Origin: Ktedonosporobacter rubrisoli | GTDB taxonomy: Bacteria; Chloroflexota; Ktedonobacteria; Ktedonobacterales; Ktedonobacteraceae | Assembly: GCF_004208415.1 (NCBI RefSeq) | Contig: NZ_CP035758.1 | Location: 9,114,001 to 9,178,000 of the forward strand | Direction: 5' to 3' | DNA length: 64,000 nucleotides | Shown: positions 44,445 through 53,319 of the stretch, piece by piece | Layout: the number at the start of each line of letters is the position of its first letter | How positions within the stretch are numbered: the stretch's first letter is position 1 | The notes under the pieces: model-generated | The model's input: the letters and a program-made list of their open reading frames with translations, nothing else | Database searches by the model: none | Told to the model about the DNA's origin: nothing | Position numbers and translations under genes: made by a program

Positions 44445-44825
44445 AAGCGATCTCCCTTTCTACCTGCAAACCTCTGATAGCTTGCTGTGTTAATCTCCCT
44501 ATAACTTTATAGTATCTCTTCCGATTATCTCTAGCAGAAGCTAAGTACCTGAACTTTAGAATTTAGAAAATGGTGGGAATGGGGGCAATCAGCTCGTTCG
44601 CGGCGTGCCCTCGCCCCTGGTACCTGTCTCCCAGACAGGGTTCCCGCGTCTAACTTTTTCTGTTCACTTGTTTAGCGTTTGGTCAAACTGCCTGTGATGA
44701 GGGCGCCAGCGGTCCAAAAAATGGGAAGATGAACAAGAGAAGGACACAAAAAAGTATATGTGGCCTGGTTAAAATAGACTATAGTATTGCTCTGTCGGTA
44801 ATTGGCTCATGGAGGTGTAGGCTTT
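44445..44825. other. Divergent intergenic region with small hairpin
   Basis: No gene. CCTGTCT/AGACAGG forms a 7-bp hairpin at 44623-44639. A TATAGT box near 44780 with no clear -35 could serve the lipoprotein gene. GGAGGT at 44811-44816 is its ribosome-binding site. Confidence 0.4.
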
Positions 44826-45587
44826 ATGGGATATCGCAAGCTACCTGCCTGTAAAAAAATGTGGGTGGGCTTATATGGATGTATTCTCTTAAATCTGTTG
44901 CTGCTTGGTGCCTGTGGAGTCCCGCCAGCTCCCGCCCATCCTTTATCTGCGGACCCACTCCTGGGTGAGACCCCTGTAACTGTGATGGCTCAGCGCAAGC
45001 ACATTGAGCCGATCCAGGTGTCTGGCGCTCAGTCTACCCTTACGACGTACCCAGGCGGGCAGATGAAGATGACAATTTCAACTAGCCCGTATGCTCTATG
45101 TTCTTTTAGCGTTGATTACGGGCGTGGTGCGCCAAGCCATAATGTTGGCGTGCTTCCGCATGCGGCCGATGGTAATGGTGTAGCGAGCTGGTCCTGGCGG
45201 GTAGACGGTGATGCACATACCGGGACGTGGCCGATGACCATCTCGGCGGTACTGCCCGATGGTCTGAAGACTGTGGCCCGCGTCAATGTCGTGGTAACCT
45301 TTCCCCCCATTAATGTTGTAGCGACACAGAGTAGTCTTGTAGCGGCTCCCAAAGGGAACATAGCTCTGACAATCTCTACTGCTCCCAGCTCTGATTGCAC
45401 AGTAGCTCTCAGCTATAGAGGGGCACAGACGAAATTTCTGCCCGCTCACTCGGATTATAACGGCCTTGCCAGCTGGTCCTGGCACGTTGAGGCTGGGGCT
45501 TCGGCTGGAGTCTGGCCACTGACGGTAACTGTGACCCTGGCGGATGGCGAGAAAACTTCTGCGCCCGTCAACGTCACGATCCTGTAG
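44826..45587 (+). CDS. Lipoprotein with two repeated beta-sandwich-like domains
   Basis: 253 residues. A signal sequence ends in the lipobox LLGAC. Two homologous stretches of about 90 residues follow. Both have the order QS-L, a Thr-Ile-Ser-Thr segment, a Cys-containing strand, GxASWSWxV, GxWPxT and DGxKT, and a closing V-NV strand, so it is an internal duplication, probably of an Ig-like fold. The Cys in each repeat is notable. A TTG-started frame opens at 44802, but the ATG at 44826 has GGAGGT nine bases upstream. Function unknown; likely a surface protein. Confidence 0.65.
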   Translation: MGYRKLPACKKMWVGLYGCILLNLLLLGACGVPPAPAHPLSADPLLGETPVTVMAQRKHIEPIQVSGAQSTLTTYPGGQMKMTISTSPYALCSFSVDYGRGAPSHNVGVLPHAADGNGVASWSWRVDGDAHTGTWPMTISAVLPDGLKTVARVNVVVTFPPINVVATQSSLVAAPKGNIALTISTAPSSDCTVALSYRGAQTKFLPAHSDYNGLASWSWHVEAGASAGVWPLTVTVTLADGEKTSAPVNVTIL

Positions 45588-45843
45588 GACCAGATTGAGA
45601 AATCTTAATGCATTAGTCCTATTATCAACCGAAACTCGACACTCTTGCTACAAAAGAAGTAGTTGTGGGTTGATATTATCGTCTAAGCATTAATAATATA
45701 AGTAGTAGTAATAAAGTGTTCTAGTAAAAGAGGGGTAGCTGCATATTAGCTTGCCTCCTTGGTAACAGATGTTTAAGTAGCAAGAAAGGTGGAATGGCGT
45801 TTTCTCTTTTGTCTAATGACAAGGTAAGGCGCCCGCAAAGAGC
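45588..45843. other. Short intergenic region with an imperfect inverted repeat
   Basis: TATTATCAACC at 45620-45630 and GGTTGATATTA at 45668-45678 pair over 10 of 11 bases around a CTAC/GTAG hairpin. Possible leader structure of the following gene. Confidence 0.35.
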
Positions 45844-47034
45844 ATGAAGAACTCGCTCTACATGTTATGGTTCGAGGGCATTTGCCCGGATCGGCTACAG
45901 AAAGTTCCTTCGCTCGTACACTTGTGCAAGTATGGCGTTGATTTGCGCTTAACTCCCTTTCCCCTGCTAGAGGCAGGTCAGTGTTATTATCAATTGCTGA
46001 CGGGAACCGGGGCCGGAAAATTTGGACGCTTCGATGCCGTGTACCCTGAGTTGTATCGGGCTTGCCCCAGTACCGAATTGCCAGAAGGCGCGGTTGGGCG
46101 CCTGCTCCCGGATATTCTCCATACGTATAAGTTAGCCACCCTCTCTCTGCACGCTGATAATGTACGTATGCTTGATGCTCTGCAGGACCAGGCTCTGGAT
46201 TTTGCTCTCTTACGCGTAAGGGCTGCTGACCTATCTGACGATGAGCTTGATATGTATGTGGAGCGATGCCTGGAACTGGTTGCGCCCTCGGGGCACTTAT
46301 TAGTGCTGACCGATGTCTGGAGCCCTGCCCCTCACGCTTTCGTCAACCTTAACGATTTCCTTGCCGAGATCGGACTTCTGGAAGTAGGCAAGCCACGTAC
46401 GACAGAGAGCATTGCCTGGCCAGAAACGCTGGCCTATAGCCTGGGGAATGGGCAGCTCTGGATCAATTTGCGTGGGCGTGAAAAGCAGGGAACAGTAAAT
46501 GCAGGACAGGAATATCAAGATGTATGTAGTGCACTCATTCGCGAGATATGCGATAACTGGTTAGATCCGCGTACGCAAAAACCTGTAGTTGAGAAAGTCT
46601 TACGCAAAGATGAGATCTTCATCGGTGATTACCTGTTCAAGGCTCCCGATCTTATCGTGATATATAAGCCAGGATATGCCGCTTCGGCCCGGGCTCAGGC
46701 GCTGGATTTTGATGGCGCGAGCGTTCTGGCGCAAAGCGAGCCGGAGGAGCAGACAGCCTGCGAACCTTATGCACGTCTAATTGGCTCCGGTCCCGCGCTT
46801 GTGAGTAGCTTTGCGGCCGAAGCGCGCTTAGTTGATATTCTGCCCAGCGCGCTCTACATGTTAGATCAGGCGATTCCTCGCCGTATTGATGGCAGCATTA
46901 TCTCTTCGATGTTTACGCTGGCCTATCTGCAGCAGACAGCGGTGCGCTATATAGATGATGAAGCCAATATGTTGTCAGATGAAGAAGAAGGGCTGATTGT
47001 AGATCGGCTGCGCGATCTGGGGTATCTCGGCTAA
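45844..47034 (+). CDS. Alkaline-phosphatase-superfamily-like protein, probably inactive
   Basis: 396 residues. The start (LYMLWFEGICPDRLQKVPSLVHLCKYG) and the end (EEGLIVDRLRDLGYLG) align by pattern with the two AP-superfamily enzymes encoded downstream. The first metal Asp (their VDGL) is Glu11 here, and the nucleophile Thr (their VTPPAWMSLVTG) falls on Ala44. No SDHG or DRIQH motif is seen. It is also shorter by about 120 residues. It should be a non-catalytic relative, perhaps a binding or scaffold protein. The assignment rests on motif comparison by eye. Confidence 0.55.
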   Translation: MKNSLYMLWFEGICPDRLQKVPSLVHLCKYGVDLRLTPFPLLEAGQCYYQLLTGTGAGKFGRFDAVYPELYRACPSTELPEGAVGRLLPDILHTYKLATLSLHADNVRMLDALQDQALDFALLRVRAADLSDDELDMYVERCLELVAPSGHLLVLTDVWSPAPHAFVNLNDFLAEIGLLEVGKPRTTESIAWPETLAYSLGNGQLWINLRGREKQGTVNAGQEYQDVCSALIREICDNWLDPRTQKPVVEKVLRKDEIFIGDYLFKAPDLIVIYKPGYAASARAQALDFDGASVLAQSEPEEQTACEPYARLIGSGPALVSSFAAEARLVDILPSALYMLDQAIPRRIDGSIISSMFTLAYLQQTAVRYIDDEANMLSDEEEGLIVDRLRDLGYLG

Positions 47035-47091
47035 GGGAGCTGATTACCGGGTTGGAGGTTGTAGTGTAGTAGAGATGGAAGGAGTGGCAAG

Positions 47092-49059
47092 GTGCATCCA
47101 TCGCATGTTGGAGATGAATTGACCGGGCAAACGCAAGATTCTTCCAGAGGTTATACTGACGATCTAGCGGAAACCGTAAAATCCAAATTTGGGAAACCTG
47201 GGCAGGGCTTCTCTCATCCTGCGCTGGATGCACGCAATGATGCCGTATCTGCTGCTCCCACAGCCGCGCCTGGACGCCCGGCTGTGTGTTCGCGTACACC
47301 TGCCTTCGAACATCGAAGTGTGCGCTCATCTTTACGGGCCAGGAAGCTGCTGAAGGCTATACAATTAGAACCGGTTTCAAAGGTGCTAGCCGATGATCTC
47401 GTTGTGCGGATTAACAGGATAATCGGCAGAACCATTACTGGAAAGCCAGCGAGTCAGTATCCGGCCGAGAGCGTTGAGCGGCGCAGAGAGCTCGAAGATA
47501 CGCTACCTCGTGCGGCGGTGAGGGGCTTGCAGGAGGCTAGAACCGATAAGCGCAATGTCGTGGCAAGTACTGCAGGTGGGGCAGCGGTTGCCGGCGCAGG
47601 AGATCTTATCTCTGCGATCTTGCGCTATACGACTAATGTCGCCATGACCCACCTGGTAACGCAGAGCATTTATGGAATTTTTGTTGAGACCAATACCCTG
47701 ATTACAGTTTTGGGCTATGCCTCTAAGCTTGGGCTCGATAGCACAACTTTGCGCTTTCTCTCGACCTACCGCGCTAAAGGGAATAAGGCTCTGGCTGCAG
47801 GTTTGCTGCGCTTTTCTGCTTGCTTAGCCCTCCTATCCGGCATTTTGGGCGCTCTACTGTTCTTTGTTTTTGCCTCCTACCTGGCTCATTCTGTTTACCA
47901 TAGAGAAATTTATACCCTTCCATTTCGGGAGGCGGCTATATTGATCCCTCTGATCGGTATGCAACTGGTGCTGGCCAGCGGCCTGCAGGCGCTTAAGGCC
48001 ATCAAATGGAAAGTCTATGTGGATCGTATAGTACAGCCTGGCCTGACGCTTGTGATGTTGTTTGTGTTTTATCATCTGGGCCTGAGGTTGGAAGCCCTGA
48101 TTTTTGCCACCATATGTGGTTTTGTGGGCTCTACACTTCTGGGGCGATTTCTCTTGCGCAAAGCTGCCAGGCGTTTGATCAAGGAAACGACGCCACGCTA
48201 TGCAAGAAAAATCTGGCTGCGCTTCGCCTTTCCCATGTTTTTTAACTCCATGATACGCAACGTATTAAATTCGACTGATATCCTGTTTCTCGGCGCTTTT
48301 GCCACAACCGCGCAGATAGGCTTGTACGGCGCTGCTGATCGGGTGAGCTATTTTGTGGTAGCTCCCTTGATTGCCCTGAACATGATTTTTTCGCCGGTAA
48401 TTGCCGAATACCATTCGCACAAGAAGCATCAGCAACTGGCTAGCATGTTTAAGGTGGTGACCAAGTGGTCTTTCTCATTGAGCTGGCCTATCTTCCTCTG
48501 CTGTTGCATCTATAACCAGGCGATTCTCGGCGTCTTTGGCGAAAAGTATGTGGCAGCAGGCCTGGTACTGATTATTCTTGGCTTCGGCAATCTTGTGGAT
48601 TCGGGGGTGGGTTCGGTAAATTATCTGCTGGTGATGACAGGACGGCCAAGAGTCATCCTGACCAATACTGTAGCTACGGTGGTAGTGAATATTGCCCTGG
48701 CCCTCTTTCTCGTTCCACGCTTTGGTATTCTAGGGGCGGCAGCGGCGGCAGCCCTGACCTTGACCCTGCTCAATATTGTCGGCCTGATCGAGGTCTACTG
48801 GATCATGCGCATACATCCTTATCGCAGGGATATTCTAAAGCCGCTCATCGCCGGTGGCGTGGCCTCGCTCGTGGGCATGCTGCTGGCGCGCTTTGTGCAT
48901 GTGGGCTATGGGCATCTGGCTATCCTTGGCACCATCGGCCTGCTCGGAATGTTCATGCTTGTATATGCGTCGATGCTGATGGCGCTGCGCTTTAGTGAGG
49001 AGGATATGATGGTTTTAGATATGGTACGTGCCAGATTGGCTAAGAAAAAGGGTGCGTAA
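47092..49059 (+). CDS. Wzx-type polysaccharide flippase
   Basis: 655 residues. From about residue 165 it shows the MOP-family layout of 12-14 membrane segments; typical pieces are YGIFVETNTLI, RFLSTYRAKGN, NVLNSTDILFLGAFATTAQIGLYGAADRVSYF and VLIILGFGNLVDSGVGSVNYLLVMTG. It moves lipid-linked repeat units across the membrane. The first about 165 residues are a hydrophilic, Arg/Ala-rich cytoplasmic extension not found in ordinary Wzx proteins. The start is a GTG with AAGGAG seven bases upstream; a later start would remove part of the extension but none is better supported. Confidence 0.85.
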   Translation: MHPSHVGDELTGQTQDSSRGYTDDLAETVKSKFGKPGQGFSHPALDARNDAVSAAPTAAPGRPAVCSRTPAFEHRSVRSSLRARKLLKAIQLEPVSKVLADDLVVRINRIIGRTITGKPASQYPAESVERRRELEDTLPRAAVRGLQEARTDKRNVVASTAGGAAVAGAGDLISAILRYTTNVAMTHLVTQSIYGIFVETNTLITVLGYASKLGLDSTTLRFLSTYRAKGNKALAAGLLRFSACLALLSGILGALLFFVFASYLAHSVYHREIYTLPFREAAILIPLIGMQLVLASGLQALKAIKWKVYVDRIVQPGLTLVMLFVFYHLGLRLEALIFATICGFVGSTLLGRFLLRKAARRLIKETTPRYARKIWLRFAFPMFFNSMIRNVLNSTDILFLGAFATTAQIGLYGAADRVSYFVVAPLIALNMIFSPVIAEYHSHKKHQQLASMFKVVTKWSFSLSWPIFLCCCIYNQAILGVFGEKYVAAGLVLIILGFGNLVDSGVGSVNYLLVMTGRPRVILTNTVATVVVNIALALFLVPRFGILGAAAAAALTLTLLNIVGLIEVYWIMRIHPYRRDILKPLIAGGVASLVGMLLARFVHVGYGHLAILGTIGLLGMFMLVYASMLMALRFSEEDMMVLDMVRARLAKKKGA

Positions 49060-49093
49060 GTGTTTGTCTGCTTAGTTGAGGAGGCTTTTGATC

Positions 49094-50086
49094 ATGGCGA
49101 GCCCTACTGTCAGCATAGTTATCATTACTTGCAATCGAGCTTTCCTGCTCAGGCATTGCCTTGAACGCGTGCTGGCTCAGCCTTATCCATATAAAGAGAT
49201 CATAGTTGTGGATAGTTCCAGGGGCGAGGAGAGCGCACAGATCGTTGCCGGGTATCCTGAGTTGCTCTATGTCCATTTGTGGGGCCAGCGCAATAATATG
49301 CCTCAGGCGCGCAATAAGGGCATAGAGCTCTCTTCTGGGGATATCATTGCTTTTATAGATGATGATTCGATGGTGCAGCCTGGCTGGTTGGAGACGCTCT
49401 TGAGCGTCTATGAGGATAAAACCGTGGGTGCGGCTGGCGGACGCATCATTACTATGCCTGAACCATATTCTGAGCAGAAGGCCGGACCGCCGCAGCTCAT
49501 TATTTCGCCTACAGGGAATGTCCTTGCACGCGATACGGGCCTGGTGAGCGAGGCTGTACTTGAGATCGATCACCTGGTAGGCTGCAATATGTCCTTCCGA
49601 CGCACAGTTCTAGAGCAAGTGGGCGGCTTCGATCCTACCTATACACTTACCAATTTGCGCGAGGAGACAGATCTGTGCGTGCGCGTGAAAAGGGCGGGCT
49701 GGCGTATAATATTTCATCCTGCTATGGCTGTTCTGCATTTCTCGGCCCGCAGCCTGCAGCCATATTTCCTTGAAAAGCCTTTAGTGCAATTTTCGAATGG
49801 GCGCAATGGAACCTACTTTGCCATTAAGCATTTTGGCCTGCGCCCGCAAACCTTGCTGGGTCTGTGCAAAGATGCCGGAAGATCGTGTGCCCGCGCTGCC
49901 TATTTTGCCGGCCTGTTTGGCTTTGGGGCGCTGGCGCACCTTACCGGGCGCCTGGTTGGTTTGGGCGTGGGGATTCGCTGGCTGCTAAGCAAGAAGCAAC
50001 GTGCTTTATCGGCCCCTGTATTACCCCTGCGCCGACAAGCAGCTAGCGATTCAAGCTCGCTTTCTGTCTCGCTCAAAAATAAGTAG
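49094..50086 (+). CDS. GT2 glycosyltransferase
   Basis: 330 residues, GT-A fold. SIVIITCNRAFLLRHCLERVLAQPYPYKEIIVVDSS is the N-terminal nucleotide-sugar site, FIDDDSMVQPGWLE holds the DxD-type metal site, and NLREETDLCVRVKRAGW is the ED motif region of family 2. A membrane-like stretch lies near the C-terminus. The TTG at 49076 opens the frame, but the ATG at 49094 follows GAGGAGG by about nine bases. It lies 34 bp after the flippase gene and continues the same run. Confidence 0.9.
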   Translation: MASPTVSIVIITCNRAFLLRHCLERVLAQPYPYKEIIVVDSSRGEESAQIVAGYPELLYVHLWGQRNNMPQARNKGIELSSGDIIAFIDDDSMVQPGWLETLLSVYEDKTVGAAGGRIITMPEPYSEQKAGPPQLIISPTGNVLARDTGLVSEAVLEIDHLVGCNMSFRRTVLEQVGGFDPTYTLTNLREETDLCVRVKRAGWRIIFHPAMAVLHFSARSLQPYFLEKPLVQFSNGRNGTYFAIKHFGLRPQTLLGLCKDAGRSCARAAYFAGLFGFGALAHLTGRLVGLGVGIRWLLSKKQRALSAPVLPLRRQAASDSSSLSVSLKNK

Positions 50087-50142
50087 CCTGGCTTGAGGTT
50101 CTATTGTTGTGGATAGTGTTGTTAGTTTGAGGAGTTTGTATT

Positions 50143-51699
50143 ATGCGAGCAGTTGTTTTCGGGGTGGATGGCTTGAGTTTTCGTATTCTCCAACCTTTGA
50201 TTGAAAGGGGCGATCTGCCTAACTTTGCGCGCCTTCAGCATGAGGGTACGAGCGCAAGTTTTATTTCCTCTGTTCCGGCAGTGACGCCGCCCGCCTGGAT
50301 GTCATTAGTGACAGGTTTAAAGCCGGCTAAACATGGAGTGTTTGATTTCTGGGAATTTGATACAGCCTCTCCTACCCTTACCTCTAAGCTAGTAACTCAT
50401 CGCAAGGGAGGCAAGGCGATCTGGAATATTCTTAGCGAGTACGGCAAACGCGTGATTGTGCTCAATGTTCCTCTTACCTATCCACCAGATCCGGTGAACG
50501 GTATTATGGTAAGCGGGCTGATGACTCCCAGCATGGCCACGCCCTTTACTTTTCCCCACGTCTTCAAGGATGAGCTCCTAAAAGTCGTCCCCGATTACCG
50601 TATCGATCTTTCAACCGAGAAAATTCCGGCTGGCCAGTTTGTGGATGGCGTGCTGGCCATGACCGAGAAACGCATCCAACTGCAAGAGCATTTGCTTTCC
50701 GAGCATGAATGGGACTTTGCCTTCCTCGCTTATGTTGGCCCTGATCGCATACAACATCGCATCTGGCAGGATATTGAACAACTGGATCAGCAGGCAACAG
50801 CCTATTACCGCCTACTTGATGATGCGCTGGGCCGTGTTATGAAGCATCTTACTGCTGAGGATTTGCTCTTTGTGGCTTCGGATCATGGCTTTGTGGGAGC
50901 ACGCGAATGGTTTTATATCAATGAGTATCTGTGCCGGCGCAATCTTTTACAGCGCGATGCAGCGGCCCAATCATCGCGGACAAAATTGCTGAGTGTGGGA
51001 CGTGAGGCGGCCCAGAAAATGCACATGCTCGGCTTGATACGCAAGTTTCGTAAAGTGTACGCAAGCCTTGATAGTACGCCAATTATCAAGAAAAAGCAGA
51101 GCTTTTACAAGCCACTGTTTGAAAATATTGACTGGAATGAGAACAGAGCTTGCGTCCTCTCCTTAACGGCCTTTGGCAGCGGTAATGCCGATATTTTTCT
51201 TTCCCCAAATGCTACGGCTGAGGAAATAGAAGAATTGCGCCAGGCCCTCTCTAAGGAGTGTAGCCCGGTGAGCGGAGAGCCGTTGGCGGAGGCCGTTTAC
51301 GCCACCGACGTCTATGGCGTTGGCCCCTTCCGCCTGCCCGAGGAACATATCGTCTTATTACCTGCTCCGGGGGTCACGTTCCATCTTACTATGGGCAGGA
51401 AGCAGTTATGGGAAACGCTCGATATTCCCAAGGGAGTGCACGAAAAAGATGGAGTTTTTTATGCCTGGGGAGCCGGCATTCAGCAGGGCGCGCGCGTCGA
51501 TCCGCTCCAAATCTATGACCTTGTACCAACTGTGCTGCATGCTCTTGGCGTATCTGCTGAGGAGCCATTTGACGGTAAGGTCGCAGAGACAATCTTTGCA
51601 GATGGACGACAGGAGCAGGGCAGCGCGAAAAGCGCAAAGGCCAATCTTGTAGCACGCAAGTTGGAGCAACTGAAATTGAATCAAACGCTGGTGCAGTAA
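50143..51699 (+). CDS. Alkaline-phosphatase-superfamily phosphodiesterase/transferase (copy 1)
   Basis: 518 residues. Metal and catalytic residues of the type I phosphodiesterase/nucleotide pyrophosphatase family are in place: Asp9 in FGVDGLSF, nucleophile Thr48 in VTPPAWMSLVTG, PDRIQHRIW and FVASDHGFVG. It can cleave or transfer phosphodiester or phosphoglycerol-type groups. No signal peptide is seen. It shares long conserved blocks (HRKGGKAIWNILSE, PLTYPPDPVNGIM) with the next gene, so the two are tandem duplicates. GAGGAG precedes the ATG. In a polysaccharide locus it may add or remove a phospho-linked decoration. Confidence 0.85.
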   Translation: MRAVVFGVDGLSFRILQPLIERGDLPNFARLQHEGTSASFISSVPAVTPPAWMSLVTGLKPAKHGVFDFWEFDTASPTLTSKLVTHRKGGKAIWNILSEYGKRVIVLNVPLTYPPDPVNGIMVSGLMTPSMATPFTFPHVFKDELLKVVPDYRIDLSTEKIPAGQFVDGVLAMTEKRIQLQEHLLSEHEWDFAFLAYVGPDRIQHRIWQDIEQLDQQATAYYRLLDDALGRVMKHLTAEDLLFVASDHGFVGAREWFYINEYLCRRNLLQRDAAAQSSRTKLLSVGREAAQKMHMLGLIRKFRKVYASLDSTPIIKKKQSFYKPLFENIDWNENRACVLSLTAFGSGNADIFLSPNATAEEIEELRQALSKECSPVSGEPLAEAVYATDVYGVGPFRLPEEHIVLLPAPGVTFHLTMGRKQLWETLDIPKGVHEKDGVFYAWGAGIQQGARVDPLQIYDLVPTVLHALGVSAEEPFDGKVAETIFADGRQEQGSAKSAKANLVARKLEQLKLNQTLVQ

Positions 51700-51742
51700 C
51701 TGTGTGTAAAAGAGTCATGTTTCTAGGGAAGGGATGATTGTT

Positions 51743-53281
51743 ATGCGTGTCTTGCTATTCGGTATCGATGGGCTGGCGTTTCGCGTGCTTGATCCTTTAA
51801 TTGCGCGCGGACTATTGCCTCATTTTCAACGCATATGCCAGCAAGGAGCTCAGGGAATCTTAAAATCCACGATGCCACCAATGACCCCACCAGCCTGGAT
51901 GTCGATCTCGACAGGCCTGCTGCCGGCTCAGCACGGCGTCTATGATTTCTGGGAATATGTGCAGACGGAGCAAGGACCACTTGCTCAGGTGGTAACTCAT
52001 CGCAAGGGCGGCAAGGCGATCTGGAACATTCTTAGCGAATGGGGCAAGCGTGTGATCGTCGCAAATGTACCTTTGACGTATCCACCGGAGCCCGTCAACG
52101 GCATTATGCTCAGCGGCTATATGGCGCCTGATACCCATGCCAATATAACCTATCCTACACGCTTCAAAGACGAATTGCTGCAGGAGGTCCCTGATTACCA
52201 GATCGATCTTGATCCGGCTGTCTCGGGCGGCCAGATTGGTGATCCCCTGGCCGAAACGCTAAAGATGACGCGTAGCAGGCTTGCCATGTTTCGCCTGTTG
52301 CTTAAGAAGCCCTGGGATTTTTGCTTTCTGGCCTGTAGCGGCGCTGATCGTATTCAGCATTTATGCTGGGATGAGATTATGGCTTTCCATCCGCAAGCTG
52401 TAGCATATTATCAGATGCTAGATACTGCTCTTGGTATGATGCTGGCCGAGTTGGGGCCCGATGATCTGTTGATGATCATCTCTGACCATGGCTTCCAGGG
52501 AGTGCGCCGCAAATTCTATATCCAGGAACATCTGTACCGGCAAGGATGGCTACAGATGAGAGATACTAGTAAGCGGCGACGCGCCGAAATACTGGGGATG
52601 GCCAGAAAAATTGTCAAAGTATGCAATTTACAGCAACCTTTACGCAGGCTGAGGAGCCAGTTGCGCCGTAGTGGAGTGCTGGCAGTTGAGAAAGAGCAGC
52701 ACCGTGCCCATCTACCTGAGCTCGATTGGCTGCGCACCGATGCCTGGGTTCCCTCGGCATCAGGCTTTCTGGCTGGCTATGCCGATATCTTTCTTGATAA
52801 ATCTCTGACTGAAGAAGAGATTCAACTGCTCACCGATGCTCTATGCGCCTTGCGCGATCCCGAGACGGGGGCTTCGCTCTTTCTAGAGGCGCATCGTGAG
52901 AGCGTGTATGGTTCAGGGCCTTTTGCCCCCGCTGAGCGGCATTTGATCTTACTGGCTAACGAAGATACAACCTTGCCCACTGAACTTGGCAGAGGCGCTT
53001 TATGGGAAACTAGCGATGTAACTTCGGGTATACATCATCCCGATGGCGTCCTCTACCTCTATGGAAACTGCATAAAACCCGGAGCCAGGATAGCTCCTGC
53101 TCATGTGTGCGATATTGTCCCTACTATCCTCTCATTTATGGATGTGCCTACACCTGATGGCCTGACCGGCAAATGTGTACAGTCGGCATTTATTCGGCCT
53201 TTGACCAGGGTTTCAAGCGCTCCAGCTAGTGAAGGGATAGTCAAACAAAAACTAAAAAAACTGCTATCAGAATCGCGCTAA
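51743..53281 (+). CDS. Alkaline-phosphatase-superfamily phosphodiesterase/transferase (copy 2)
   Basis: 512 residues. The same active-site pattern as its neighbour: Asp9 in FGIDGLAF, Thr48 in MTPPAWMSISTG, SGADRIQHLCWD and IISDHGFQG. The ATG at 51743 is preferred over 51734 because GGGAAGGG would otherwise abut the start. It lies 43 bp after copy 1 and 38 bp before the GH5 gene. Copies 1 and 2 diverge most in the middle (about 275-330), which is where substrate specificity would differ. Confidence 0.85.
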   Translation: MRVLLFGIDGLAFRVLDPLIARGLLPHFQRICQQGAQGILKSTMPPMTPPAWMSISTGLLPAQHGVYDFWEYVQTEQGPLAQVVTHRKGGKAIWNILSEWGKRVIVANVPLTYPPEPVNGIMLSGYMAPDTHANITYPTRFKDELLQEVPDYQIDLDPAVSGGQIGDPLAETLKMTRSRLAMFRLLLKKPWDFCFLACSGADRIQHLCWDEIMAFHPQAVAYYQMLDTALGMMLAELGPDDLLMIISDHGFQGVRRKFYIQEHLYRQGWLQMRDTSKRRRAEILGMARKIVKVCNLQQPLRRLRSQLRRSGVLAVEKEQHRAHLPELDWLRTDAWVPSASGFLAGYADIFLDKSLTEEEIQLLTDALCALRDPETGASLFLEAHRESVYGSGPFAPAERHLILLANEDTTLPTELGRGALWETSDVTSGIHHPDGVLYLYGNCIKPGARIAPAHVCDIVPTILSFMDVPTPDGLTGKCVQSAFIRPLTRVSSAPASEGIVKQKLKKLLSESR

Positions 53282-53319
53282 ATGGCTAATCGTGCGCAAC
53301 TTGGAAGGGAGGAGGAGTG

